A stretch of DNA of 64,000 nucleotides from Candidatus Uabimicrobium amorphum (GCF_009002475.1 NZ_AP019860.1:1426001-1490000), one strand, 5' to 3'; positions 49,543-59,121 are shown, counted from the first letter of the stretch. Notes: generated by a model from the letters alone, not told the origin. A program made the numbers and translations.

Positions 49543-50901
49543 TTATTTGGCCATCAATTCTTCTATTTCTGTCACTGCTTTGGGAATACCGGTTGACAAC
49601 ACCACTGGTCCATTTTCGCTCATCCAAATGTCGTCTTCAATGCGCACACATGTGTTCATGTATTCTTTCACCTTCGAAGCTATTTTCATTGCAAAATCAT
49701 CACCATAAAACATACGTGCCATGGTGATGGTATTCGGACCAATGTATATGCCTGGCTCTATCGTAAATACGCTTCCCACAGAAATTGTCTTAATGTCTCC
49801 GGCGACGTCATGCGTGTCTAGTCCTAACCAGTGGCAAGTTCCATGCATAAAAAAGATGCGGTATTGGTCACTATCTCTTTTGGTGGTTAGGCCCAATTCG
49901 TAAAGCCCGTTTTTGATTGTTTTTACAGCTCGACGATGTATATCATAAAGCGAAGCTCCCAACTTGACCGCCTGTAGAGCATCTATATTCGCTTGCAACA
50001 CCAGTTCGTATATTTGCTTTTGCCTTACGGTGAATTTCCCACTCGCTGGCACAGTCCTGGTAATGTCAGCGCTGTAGTATTTATATGCGGCCCCCACATC
50101 CATTAATACCAAGTCATTTGCTTCGAGAACCCCTTGACTTTTTGTATAGTGTAGTATCGCGGCATTTTCCCCTGCGGCAACAATAGAAGGAAATCCCCAA
50201 TCGGCATTGTTTTCTTTGTAAGCATATTCAATTTGTGCTTCGATTTGATATTCATACATACCAGGGGTCATCATTTTAACGGCTTTTCGTAAACCGCTTT
50301 CGGTAATAACAATGGCTTTACGTAAACAATCTATCTCGTACTTTGATTTCAGAAAACGCAGGTTGGCAACTAGGCTTTTACAGCTCGTCGTGTCTTTTTT
50401 TAGGAGTATAGCACTTCCATTATATTTGTCATAGAGTTTGCGCGAAATCCATGCGGCGTCTTCGATTTCGAGATACAGTTGTGAGGTAGCATGCAGTGTT
50501 TGGGTAAAAGAGGAGAATTTTTTGTGGGAGTGTACCGATGAAATCCCACTAATATTCTGTGCCTGTTGAGGTGTTAGCCTTTTTCCTTCCCACATTTCAT
50601 CGTACCAATCTTTGGGCGCAATAAATAAATGTTCAATCACTTTTTGTGGTTGTTTTTCAATAATGAGAATTGTTTGCGGCTGTGTAATTCCCGTTAAGTA
50701 ATATAAATTACTCGAAGTACGATACTCATAATGTATGTCACTGTTTTTGTGTTTCACTTCTGGACTAAAAATCATCAGTACGCTGTTATTTTGCATTTGT
50801 GCAGCCAGGCGTGAACGCCGTTTTTTTCTTTCGCTTGTTATTTCGTTTTGTTGCGCGAATAGGAAAGTCGAACATATTACCATAATGGTGAGTAGTCTCA
50901 T
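49543..50901 (-). CDS. Exported Xaa-Pro aminopeptidase (M24B)
   Basis: The 452-residue protein matches PepP. Its N-terminal domain contains DIHYEYRTSSNLYYLTG. A pita-bread catalytic domain follows, with metal ligands Asp in VLMDVGAAY and SADITRTV, His in HGTCHWLGLDTHDV, Glu in FTIEPGIY and Glu in CVRIEDDIWM. It removes N-terminal residues before proline. It opens with a signal-like segment (MRLLTIMVICSTFLFAQ), which cytoplasmic PepP lacks, so it is probably periplasmic. It is a single gene, convergent with gpsA and divergent from the kinase receptor at 51055. Confidence 0.9.
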   Translation of the reverse strand: MRLLTIMVICSTFLFAQQNEITSERKKRRSRLAAQMQNNSVLMIFSPEVKHKNSDIHYEYRTSSNLYYLTGITQPQTILIIEKQPQKVIEHLFIAPKDWYDEMWEGKRLTPQQAQNISGISSVHSHKKFSSFTQTLHATSQLYLEIEDAAWISRKLYDKYNGSAILLKKDTTSCKSLVANLRFLKSKYEIDCLRKAIVITESGLRKAVKMMTPGMYEYQIEAQIEYAYKENNADWGFPSIVAAGENAAILHYTKSQGVLEANDLVLMDVGAAYKYYSADITRTVPASGKFTVRQKQIYELVLQANIDALQAVKLGASLYDIHRRAVKTIKNGLYELGLTTKRDSDQYRIFFMHGTCHWLGLDTHDVAGDIKTISVGSVFTIEPGIYIGPNTITMARMFYGDDFAMKIASKVKEYMNTCVRIEDDIWMSENGPVVLSTGIPKAVTEIEELMAK

Positions 50902-51054
50902 GGAGTTCTCCCAAGTAAAAATCAGAGTAATTCATCGATAAAAAACATCATTGCTGGGAATCAATTTGACAAATTGTAACATTTGGTTTTTACTAAAGTC
51001 AAAGCTAGAAAGTTTTTATGTTATTTTTTGGGCAAATGGCAATGGAGCGGTACT

Positions 51055-54000
51055 ATGATTGAGAACGATGATCTTGATGACTCTTTCTTCGAAACACCTA
51101 AAAATGTCGAAGAACAACAAGAACAACAAGAAAACACAAATGATAAATATACAATTATTAAAGAGTTAGGCCGTGGAGGTATGGGGGTTGTTTACCTTGC
51201 ACGAAATAACGATCTGATGCGCAATATTGCAATAAAATTCGTTCTCGACGCCACATCTCAAAAACGTTTTTTGCGCGAAGCCAAGGCAATCGCACGTCTT
51301 TCTCATCCGAATATTACCAAAATACACCATCTCGATTTCGAAGATGAAAACCCTTACATTGAAATGGAATATGTTGACGGCTGTGATTTAACAGACTACA
51401 TAGATCACAGCTCGATGGCTTTCGATGACCGAGTACGTTTATTCCTTTCCATCGTGGATGCGGTGGCCTACGCGCATAGCCACAACGTCATTCACCGCGA
51501 TATAAAACCATCGAACATTTTAGTGAGTCGCGAAGGGACTCCTTACTTGATGGATTTTGGGTTGGCAAAAATTACCAATGTCGCCGATAAGTCACTTACC
51601 AAAACTGGGGTAACAATAGGTAGTCCTGGTTATATGTCACCAGAACAAGCGGAAGGACTACGTCGCAAAATCAATACCCTATCTGACGTATACTCTTTAG
51701 GTGGGGTGCTGTACTTCATGTGTTGCGGACAACCTCCGATTCGTGGTGGAAGTGCTGTGGAGATTTTATGGAATTCCGTAGAGGCCCAAGTGGAACCCCC
51801 GCGAAACATATGTCCTGAAATGCCTGAACCGCTGGAGAGAATCTGTTTAAAAGCGTTACAAAAAAATCCCGAAAATCGTTATCAAAGTGCACAACAACTG
51901 GGCGATGACTTACGTTCCTATTTAAAAAGCGGTAACATTTCCGTTGGGCGCAAGCATTTGTGGTGGATACGCCACAGGCGTAAAGTTATCTCTTGGCTAT
52001 TGATTTGCTGTTTTGCCGTGAGCTTTGTTACGTGGAAATTAGGTAATCGTCGTCAGGAGCTGGCGATTAGTATAACACAAAAAGAAAGCGCATTAAAATC
52101 CATACGCAACGGTTTTTATGATGAAGCTGTGCGAGAATTGCATCTTGCACATAAAAGTGAACAACTTTCTGTAAACGATTACAACATGTACATGGCCTTT
52201 GTTTATGCAAGACTACGCAATACAAAACTATTTCACAAACATTACGCAAACATCAATTTATCGCAAAAAAACGCGATGATGATGCGGCTGGCAAAGGGAG
52301 AGGTCTTATACCACGAAAAAAATGCACAAGGGGCTCGTGATCAATTCTTATTCGTATGGAAAAACGCACGCGAAGAAATCCAACAAGCATACGCCGGTTA
52401 CTATCTCGGACAATTGTATTTACATGAGCAAGACTACCAGCAGGCTTTTGATATCTTGTTAAAAACCAAACAAAAAATACAAAATGAAAGTTTCCTATTT
52501 CACCACCAATTGTTGTTTTTCTTAGGGAAAACGGAGTTTCATTTAGGTAAAAACAACCTGAAAAATTTGCAAGAAGCGTTACCAAAGCTGCCTAATTTTG
52601 CGCCACTCTATTTGTATTTAGGACGAATGCATTCGCGGAATAGCAATGATGAGAAAGCCTTAGATTTTTTACAAAAATGTTTGAGTATAAACGAACGAGA
52701 TGATCGCGCATATGTTTGTGTTGCCGATATTTTACAGCGCCAAGGGAGATATGCCCAAGCGTTATCAACATATCACAAAGCACGCCGTATCAACAATAAA
52801 AACATTGAGGCTATGAATGGTATTGCGCAAGTGGTGTCAAAAAATATGCCACAGATGGAACGTTACTACGCGATGATCCTCCAAGAATTAGAAGGTGCAT
52901 CATTTACCCCTCCGAAGATACTCGAAAAATACTTCGTTTCCAAACGTGGAAAGTACGCAAGCGACTACAAACTTCAGCAAAAACTTTTGCATTACGATGT
53001 CGATTTAAAACAATTGCTTATAAAATTGGAATCTAAAGACCGTAATATCCTTGATAGTGCTGAAAAAGCTTTGTTTTTATCGCGCTATAATCCAAGGCTA
53101 CAAGAAGTATTGGGGAAAAAAAATAGCGCCTTATGCAATAAGATTTTGGATTTCAAAAAACAAGAGCAACAAAAAGTTTTGCGTTATATGCTCCTAGAAG
53201 CACATTTCCAATCGCATATGTTAGAGAAGATCTCACAGCAAACTCTTGTTGCCACCGTTGAGAACGCCCAAGAGCTTGTGATGTATCGTTACTTAGCTGC
53301 TCTGGCATTAATTCGTAAATTACAATTCCAAAAAGTAAAAATGTTGGCAACCGAAGGCATACAAAAGATCATATGTTGCGCCGCATTGCAATATGCAGAT
53401 ATTCAAATAAAAACAGACATCCCACCGCAAAAATTTAGCGATGAATTTTCTCAAATTCTCTCTGTGAAAACTCTGTCTAGTGATTCGCAATATGCACAAA
53501 AAGTCTTAGAGAGCCGTAGCGAAGAAAAGGCCTTTTTTATCGCCAGATCTCTTGTGAATACTTCCCATTCATTGGCCGAAAAAGCTAGAAAAAAATTAGT
53601 GGCTCTCACCAAAAGTCGCAATCCCCAAATACGCAGTAATGCTTACTATTGCCTATTTTCGCATTTTTGGCAACCTCAAAAGGACGCGCTACCATTGTTA
53701 GAAGAATTATGGTTACATGGAATGCAAGACCCTGACGAAAATGTACGTCTTGCCATCATGGAAAAAACACCTAAATATTTAATAACGAATAAGATAAGAG
53801 CTTTGCTAAATGATTTAAAACCCAATAGAAATTTAGCCACACTCGAAAAAATTAAAATTATCAAGACATTGGCGGACAAGTATTGTCTTGAGTCTTTGAA
53901 CTTGTATTACGAAGACAAACAGGAAGACCCGATTATCCGTATGTACGCACTCGATAAGCAAGTGGTGACACTTATGCGTATGGCTCTATTGTCCAACAAA

Positions 54001-55011
54001 AAAATCATGCAAGAATTTGTTCGCGAAAATTTTGTGGATATTGATGTCTTTTTGCAAAGTGACAATATATTTTTACGTGCGTATGGATATATGATATACA
54101 GTGCGATGTTGGGAGAGGTACTCAACTTTATCGACAAAGAGCAGGACAACAATGTTCGAGGGGCCATTATACTGAGTTCTTCTATTGGTGAAGGGGCCTC
54201 TGGTTCCTCATTTCTCAAATTGGCACAAAATTTTGTACGTAGGTTTTTCAAACGCAAAGTTGCACCACGCAAACACCAACAAGAAAAAATGGAAATCATC
54301 AAGAAATTCTTAGATTCTAGTTCAGCGAATTTGAATCTAAGCGCTCATTTTGGATGTGCATACTACGGTAGTAACGCCCTACGCAAAAAGATCTACCAAA
54401 AGGTAAAAGATTCACGCAATGATAACGGAAAAAAAGGAGTCGCCATGGCTCTTTTTTATCGCATTCGTGACAAAATAGAACATCTTGACCTACGCGCACA
54501 ATTTGAATTTTATTTGGGAATCATTAGTTTTGCCAAAAAAGACTACTTGTTTTCACGTATATACAAAAAACAACTAAAAAATAAACAAAGACTTGCATAC
54601 TATCAACAAGGCCTATCGAGAATTTTAATGTTAGACCCCAACTACCCCAGTGCCAATTATTACATGGCTCTCGTACATCTGGCACAGGGAAATTCACAAG
54701 ATGCAGAAAAATATTTGTACAAAGCCATCGACAAAGAAGATCGCTTTCTCTTTTTTGTTGAATTGGTGAACATTTTGTGGAAAAGAGATCGGAAAATCCC
54801 TAAAGAAATAACTTCTAAAATGTTGGAAATCGTCAAACAACGCAAAGTTTATCCTGGAATGCTAGGAGAACTTTTGCATATTACGACTCCCGAAATACAC
54901 CGTATCTTGCGCCAGAATTATTTGTTTTATACATTATTGAATAACCAGAAATTCGCGTTAGACAAAAAGATCGCTTACGACAATCTTATTTCTTTCGAAA
55001 AAAGTAAATAA
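51055..55011 (+). CDS. Transmembrane Ser/Thr kinase with TPR and HEAT repeats
   Basis: I use ATG 51055 behind GGAGCGG; the ORF extends upstream without a ribosome site. The 1318-residue protein has a kinase domain from about residue 31 to 290: Gly loop GRGGMGVVY, Lys61, HRDIKPSN near 147, DFG near 167 and SPEQAEG. A transmembrane helix follows at 311-327, flanked by basic residues. The long C-terminal part has TPR-like units (AQGARDQFLFVW, YLYLGRMHSRNSNDEKALDFL) and HEAT-like units, with a final TPR pair near 1200. The kinase faces the cytoplasm and the repeats the periplasm. Its end overlaps the convergent glycosyltransferase gene by 26 bases. Confidence 0.88.
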   Translation: MIENDDLDDSFFETPKNVEEQQEQQENTNDKYTIIKELGRGGMGVVYLARNNDLMRNIAIKFVLDATSQKRFLREAKAIARLSHPNITKIHHLDFEDENPYIEMEYVDGCDLTDYIDHSSMAFDDRVRLFLSIVDAVAYAHSHNVIHRDIKPSNILVSREGTPYLMDFGLAKITNVADKSLTKTGVTIGSPGYMSPEQAEGLRRKINTLSDVYSLGGVLYFMCCGQPPIRGGSAVEILWNSVEAQVEPPRNICPEMPEPLERICLKALQKNPENRYQSAQQLGDDLRSYLKSGNISVGRKHLWWIRHRRKVISWLLICCFAVSFVTWKLGNRRQELAISITQKESALKSIRNGFYDEAVRELHLAHKSEQLSVNDYNMYMAFVYARLRNTKLFHKHYANINLSQKNAMMMRLAKGEVLYHEKNAQGARDQFLFVWKNAREEIQQAYAGYYLGQLYLHEQDYQQAFDILLKTKQKIQNESFLFHHQLLFFLGKTEFHLGKNNLKNLQEALPKLPNFAPLYLYLGRMHSRNSNDEKALDFLQKCLSINERDDRAYVCVADILQRQGRYAQALSTYHKARRINNKNIEAMNGIAQVVSKNMPQMERYYAMILQELEGASFTPPKILEKYFVSKRGKYASDYKLQQKLLHYDVDLKQLLIKLESKDRNILDSAEKALFLSRYNPRLQEVLGKKNSALCNKILDFKKQEQQKVLRYMLLEAHFQSHMLEKISQQTLVATVENAQELVMYRYLAALALIRKLQFQKVKMLATEGIQKIICCAALQYADIQIKTDIPPQKFSDEFSQILSVKTLSSDSQYAQKVLESRSEEKAFFIARSLVNTSHSLAEKARKKLVALTKSRNPQIRSNAYYCLFSHFWQPQKDALPLLEELWLHGMQDPDENVRLAIMEKTPKYLITNKIRALLNDLKPNRNLATLEKIKIIKTLADKYCLESLNLYYEDKQEDPIIRMYALDKQVVTLMRMALLSNKKIMQEFVRENFVDIDVFLQSDNIFLRAYGYMIYSAMLGEVLNFIDKEQDNNVRGAIILSSSIGEGASGSSFLKLAQNFVRRFFKRKVAPRKHQQEKMEIIKKFLDSSSANLNLSAHFGCAYYGSNALRKKIYQKVKDSRNDNGKKGVAMALFYRIRDKIEHLDLRAQFEFYLGIISFAKKDYLFSRIYKKQLKNKQRLAYYQQGLSRILMLDPNYPSANYYMALVHLAQGNSQDAEKYLYKAIDKEDRFLFFVELVNILWKRDRKIPKEITSKMLEIVKQRKVYPGMLGELLHITTPEIHRILRQNYLFYTLLNNQKFALDKKIAYDNLISFEKSK

Positions 55012-56578
55012 GCAGCGAACCTTTTTCATATTGATAAATCAATTGATAGTTGTTTTGTAGATACTCTTTGAGCGGGGAGGACGTGTTGAGCCAGGCGTTG
55101 TTTTTACGAGAATGATAGTAAAAATAACGGCAGTTAGGGTATGCTTTTTCTAAGAATTGGTAATCCTCTACGGTAACTGGTAGCCATAGTGCAAAACGTT
55201 GTGTCCTCCAAGATAATTCAAAAGGAACATTTGTGGCGATGCAATCAGTTTCCTGTGTACTCGATTTGACGAAATCCATGGATTGTTGCGTTGGTTGTTG
55301 CCATGCCGGCGATGCGCTTCTTGTACCCATCATCACGACGAAGGAAAAAGTGACAAACACCGCAATCATCAGTCTTAGCTTTCCCCACGAGATTTTCTGT
55401 AGGTATTCACCACAAACAAAAACAGTACAGAGTAACACAAAAGGAATGCAATGTCTCATAACTGGATGAACAAAAGACAGCACCAAAACTTGTAATAAAA
55501 TTCCCATGATGATTAGAGCATAAAATATACGCTTCTTACTGTAAAAAAGTAAAGAAAACGCAGCAACGATAAATACCAATGCATGTAAAGAGAATTGACG
55601 ACTTTGAACGCGAAAAAAATCACCCCATGTTGCTGTTTTTAGTTCCGCAAACTCCAGGCTTTTTGGAAAAAAATATCGGGGAATATTCTGCGTATGTAAA
55701 GGTCCTATTCCCAACGCTTGAGGCCAATAGTATAGTGCACTGTAATAAAGACCTTTCTCTAATACATCGTCATGGTTGTTTACTGTGTATTCAAGTGGTT
55801 GTGGTACGTGAACATGTCGATATACAGTATAGTGAGGATAGTCCTTGGTGAACAACGAGACTTCATAGCGCTGTAATGTAAAAAAAGGGGAGAGTCCACA
55901 ACTTATATTGCGTACACACCACGGGCTAAGAGTAATGAAAAAGGCCATCGCTACCTTTAAAATAAACGCCTTATTTATATCTTTGCGTTTATATTTTACC
56001 AGCAAATATATCGCAAAAGACGGTAGCAAAAATAAAAAGTTATAGCGGGTTAGATATGTCGTTGCGCAAAGAATCCCCAAAATGTAAGCATTGCGACACG
56101 TATATAAACAGTAAATGCTACCTACTAGGAAAGCGCAAAAAACCGGTTCACGTAAGCAATTGAGTGTGTACCAGCAAATTTCAGGAGAAAATCCAACAAA
56201 GATCAGCGAAAGAATAGCGGCTTTTTCATTATACATGTGTTTCGCTAGGATATAGACCATCACCAAAAAAATGCAATATGCTGTGACACACATGACCAAA
56301 ATGGTGACTTCTGAGGTACCTAGCAAAAGAAAAAAAGCGGCTATCATCAAAGGAAATACAGGAGGACGCCACATATCATGGTTGTTTGAGGTTGTCTGTT
56401 TTTCTACAGTAAGGGGTATGATCACATGGCTGTGAAAAAAATTACCATCATTTATGTTTCGCGCCATTTGAGCATAGTCATAACCATCTTGGACTCGCAA
56501 ACCACTGTATTTAAAGAAGATGCAAAGTGTCATAAATATCAAAACCGCCGTGGCCAGGTACACAAACTTTTTTCTCAT
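54986..56578 (-). CDS. GT-C glycosyltransferase of the ArnT/PMT type
   Basis: This 530-residue polytopic protein has about 11 hydrophobic helices. The first loop contains the acidic pair RVQDGYDYAQMARNI, expected for the catalytic Asp of GT39/GT83 enzymes. Later come PPVFPLMIAAF and LTRYNFLFLLP. Such enzymes transfer a sugar from a lipid-phosphate carrier on the periplasmic face to protein or lipid A. The C-terminal soluble part (WLPVTVEDYQFLEKAYPNCRYFYYHS) is periplasmic. The 3' end overlaps the convergent kinase gene by 26 bases. Acceptor unknown. Confidence 0.82.
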   Translation of the reverse strand: MRKKFVYLATAVLIFMTLCIFFKYSGLRVQDGYDYAQMARNINDGNFFHSHVIIPLTVEKQTTSNNHDMWRPPVFPLMIAAFFLLLGTSEVTILVMCVTAYCIFLVMVYILAKHMYNEKAAILSLIFVGFSPEICWYTLNCLREPVFCAFLVGSIYCLYTCRNAYILGILCATTYLTRYNFLFLLPSFAIYLLVKYKRKDINKAFILKVAMAFFITLSPWCVRNISCGLSPFFTLQRYEVSLFTKDYPHYTVYRHVHVPQPLEYTVNNHDDVLEKGLYYSALYYWPQALGIGPLHTQNIPRYFFPKSLEFAELKTATWGDFFRVQSRQFSLHALVFIVAAFSLLFYSKKRIFYALIIMGILLQVLVLSFVHPVMRHCIPFVLLCTVFVCGEYLQKISWGKLRLMIAVFVTFSFVVMMGTRSASPAWQQPTQQSMDFVKSSTQETDCIATNVPFELSWRTQRFALWLPVTVEDYQFLEKAYPNCRYFYYHSRKNNAWLNTSSPLKEYLQNNYQLIYQYEKGSLLIYFFRKK

Positions 56579-56602
56579 ATAAGAGGCATTTCCATTGGTG
56601 AT

Positions 56603-57592
56603 TTATGTTAGGCGATGGTCCTGGTACTTTTTGCCGCCACTGGGCACTTTGTGTTCTGAGACATCGTAGATGCGATGATCTTGGTATTTTTTGCCGCCGC
56701 TGGCTACTTTGTGTTCTGAGACATCGTATATGCGATGGTCTTGGTACTTTTTTCCCTTGTTAGGTACTTTGTGTTCTGAGACATCGTAGATGCGATGGTC
56801 TTGATACTTTTTGCCGCCGCCGACTACTTTGTGTTCTGAGACATCGTATATGCGATGGTCTTGGTACTTATTTTTTGCTTTTTTGTTTGAAGAGTCTACT
56901 TCTTTTACCTTTGCCGTTTGCGTTTGAGACACTTGATTCGAAGTTTGTTGACCTGTTTTCACTTGCAAATTTTGTGATGGTTGTGTTTTTTGAGGCAACT
57001 TCACTTGTGAGGACTGTCCCGAATTGGTTTGTGGTGTTCTTTTTACTTGCGAGTTTTGCGCAGAGTTGGGCTGTGTTGTTGTTTTCGCTTGATGAACTTG
57101 CCCAGAGTTGGATCGCGGTATTGTCTTCACTTGAGAAGATTGTCCGGAGTTAGGTCGTGGTATTGTCTTCACTTGAGGAGCTTGTCCGGAGTTAGGTCGT
57201 GGTATTGTCTTCACTTGAGGGACTTGTCCAGAGTTAGGTCGTGGTATTGTCTTCACTTGAGGGACTTGTCCAGAGTTAGGTCGCGGAATTGTCTTCACTT
57301 GAGGGACTTGTCCAGAGTTAGGTCGTGGTATTGTCTTCACTTGAGGAACTTGTCCAGAGTTAGGTCGTGGAATTGTCTTCACTTGAGGGACTTGTCCAGA
57401 GTTAGGGCGTGGTATTGTCTTTACTTTGGGAACCTGCCCAGAATTGATACCTTGGTTGGGAGAAACTGAAGTAGGAGATTTACTTCCCTTGTCTACTCCA
57501 GAATCTTGTGAGGATAAAGTATTTTTTTTCAGCGCTTTAGAAAGCTGTTTGCGATTAACACCAAAAATACTTTTTTTTTCTTTATCCATCAT
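56603..57592 (-). CDS. Two-array tandem-repeat protein downstream of a kinase
   Basis: The product is about 329 residues and almost wholly repeats. An N-terminal basic segment (KKSIFGVNRKQLSKALKKN) is followed by about eleven 14-residue units NSGQVPQVKTIPRP, later ones degenerate. Then come four 20-residue units KYQDHRIYDVSEHKV plus a five-residue spacer and a truncated fifth unit KYQDHRLT. There is no signal or membrane segment. It is 14 bases after the kinase gene stop in the same operon. Ser, Thr and Tyr recur at fixed positions in each unit, which would suit a phosphorylation substrate; this is inference. Start may be ATG 57592 or 57589; TTAGG lies just upstream. Confidence 0.75.
   Translation of the reverse strand: MMDKEKKSIFGVNRKQLSKALKKNTLSSQDSGVDKGSKSPTSVSPNQGINSGQVPKVKTIPRPNSGQVPQVKTIPRPNSGQVPQVKTIPRPNSGQVPQVKTIPRPNSGQVPQVKTIPRPNSGQVPQVKTIPRPNSGQAPQVKTIPRPNSGQSSQVKTIPRSNSGQVHQAKTTTQPNSAQNSQVKRTPQTNSGQSSQVKLPQKTQPSQNLQVKTGQQTSNQVSQTQTAKVKEVDSSNKKAKNKYQDHRIYDVSEHKVVGGGKKYQDHRIYDVSEHKVPNKGKKYQDHRIYDVSEHKVASGGKKYQDHRIYDVSEHKVPSGGKKYQDHRLT
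56606..56869 (-). repeat. 60-bp tandem repeat array (four units plus partial)
   Basis: The repeats encode KYQDHRIYDVSEHKV units in the repeat protein. They are near-identical at DNA level, with changes mainly in the five spacer codons (VGGGK, PNKGK, ASGGK, PSGGK), so expansion by slippage or recombination is recent. Confidence 0.85.
56984..57445 (-). repeat. 42-bp tandem repeat array (about eleven units)
   Basis: The units encode NSGQVPQVKTIPRP. The first seven are almost identical in DNA; the three or four at the protein's C-terminal side have drifted. The period is exactly 42 bases. Copy number is likely to vary between strains. Confidence 0.85.
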
Positions 57593-57609
57593 CACACCTA
57601 AGGAATTTT

Positions 57610-59121
57610 TTATAGAATTCGTTTTTCTTGAATGTATTTTGTCGCGGGCTGTCCAGTAATCATACTACGTCGAACTCCACGTAGTAATGCCTGAAAATCG
57701 TTAGCGTGTAGATACTCTTTTTCTACTAGAATTTGCCCGACAGAACGATATTTCCCCATTACAATGGTATTCGAATAAATACGCGATGTTCTCTCTATTT
57801 GCGTTTGTGTCAGTACTTTATTATCTAATGCGCACTTCAGAACCATTTTTCCTTCTTCACTCATAAGTAGCATTTTGATGTTCGCGTGTATTTTTTGTCG
57901 TTTGTCTTCTGAGATTTTACCTTGAGATAACAAAAAGGCACCAACCCCTTTGTGTCCACTTGCCTTAAATGTTTTTGCTTCGTTAATCTCTATAGGAGAC
58001 AAAAGATTATTGGATTCACATGATTTAAAAAAGCACTCATCAAAACGATCTAAAAGAAATTGAATTTTCGCTTTGTGTAGTAAACTTCGCTGTTGGTTGG
58101 AAATAATTTTTTGTTCAACCATAATATCGGATATATCGAGTTCTACGCCCATTAGGTATAGATTTTCCTGCCGATTGAGGCATGCTTCCATTTTTGCAGG
58201 TACTGTGACTTTATTGTGCACAGCTATTTGTCCCAATAGAACATCACTCTGACTTGGAACATAACATTCATAAAATTTTGCGGGGATAACGCGCTTTTTC
58301 ACTGGTTCGCTAATACGCTTCTTCAGATCTTTGACTAGCTCGGCAAAACTTTGGTAGCGTTCATTTTTATTCTTTTTCATCATCATGTCAACAACTTGAC
58401 ATGTTTCATTCGATACCTTTGGGTTTCGCTCTTGTATGTGTGGCGGAGACGATTCTAAAAGTCTAGTCATGATGGTGATCGGATCTGGTCCATCAAAAGG
58501 AGGCGAGCCTGTTAACATATGATAGAAAGTGGCACCCAGACTAAAAATATCACTTCTCTCGTCTAGATTATCTTCCCCTTGTGCTTGTTCAGGTGACATG
58601 TAGTGGGGAGTTCCCAACACTGTACCCATTACAGTAAGCTTGTTATCACTTTCTGTAGATTTTGCAAGTCCAAGATCGCAAAGTTTTGCTTTGCTATCTA
58701 CAGTGATCATAATATTATCAGGTTTTATATCACGGTGGATAATACCAAATTTAGCTGCGTATTCCAAAGCACTGGCTATCTGCAAAATAATCTCAAGGGC
58801 TTTTTGTTCTTCGTAAGAGCCATTGGTGATAATTTTCTTTTTTACGGTTGTACCATCAATAAATTCCATCACATAGTACAGGCGTCCCTTAAATTCTCCG
58901 GCAGCACATGCAGAGATGATATTGGGGTGATTTAGCTGTATTGTTTGACGAATTTCTCTTTTAAAACGATCTACAGCACGTGGGTTACCAGATAAGTCAT
59001 CCGACAATATCTTAATAGCAACCAGGTTATCATTTTTTATATCGCGTCCTTTGAAGACGTCACCCATTGCTCCACTACCGATTTTTTCAACTACCTCGTA
59101 GTCTCCAATCCTGTATGGCAT
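57610..59121 (-). CDS. Ser/Thr protein kinase with GspE-N-like C-terminal domains
   Basis: The 503-residue protein has an N-terminal kinase domain (Gly loop IGSGAMGDVF at 14-23, Lys37, HRDIKPDN near 129, DLG in place of DFG near 149, SPEQAQG). DLG is common in active kinases. From residue 290 come repeated helical units such as LLGQIAVHNKVTVPAKMEACL, MVEQKIISNQQ, GAFLLSQGKISEDKRQKIHA and GQILVEKEYLHANDF. These resemble the MshEN domain seen in PilB/GspE and c-di-GMP-binding proteins. There is no transmembrane helix. It heads the operon with the tandem-repeat protein, a candidate substrate. Confidence 0.85.
   Translation of the reverse strand: MPYRIGDYEVVEKIGSGAMGDVFKGRDIKNDNLVAIKILSDDLSGNPRAVDRFKREIRQTIQLNHPNIISACAAGEFKGRLYYVMEFIDGTTVKKKIITNGSYEEQKALEIILQIASALEYAAKFGIIHRDIKPDNIMITVDSKAKLCDLGLAKSTESDNKLTVMGTVLGTPHYMSPEQAQGEDNLDERSDIFSLGATFYHMLTGSPPFDGPDPITIMTRLLESSPPHIQERNPKVSNETCQVVDMMMKKNKNERYQSFAELVKDLKKRISEPVKKRVIPAKFYECYVPSQSDVLLGQIAVHNKVTVPAKMEACLNRQENLYLMGVELDISDIMVEQKIISNQQRSLLHKAKIQFLLDRFDECFFKSCESNNLLSPIEINEAKTFKASGHKGVGAFLLSQGKISEDKRQKIHANIKMLLMSEEGKMVLKCALDNKVLTQTQIERTSRIYSNTIVMGKYRSVGQILVEKEYLHANDFQALLRGVRRSMITGQPATKYIQEKRIL

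Noticed and set aside
56984-57445. Possible CRISPR array
   Set aside because: The repeats are contiguous 42-bp units in frame with a protein and there are no unique spacers.
57029-57469. 146-residue repetitive plus-strand ORF
   Set aside because: It mirrors the 42-bp array of the minus-strand repeat protein; the kinase operon supports the minus-strand reading.
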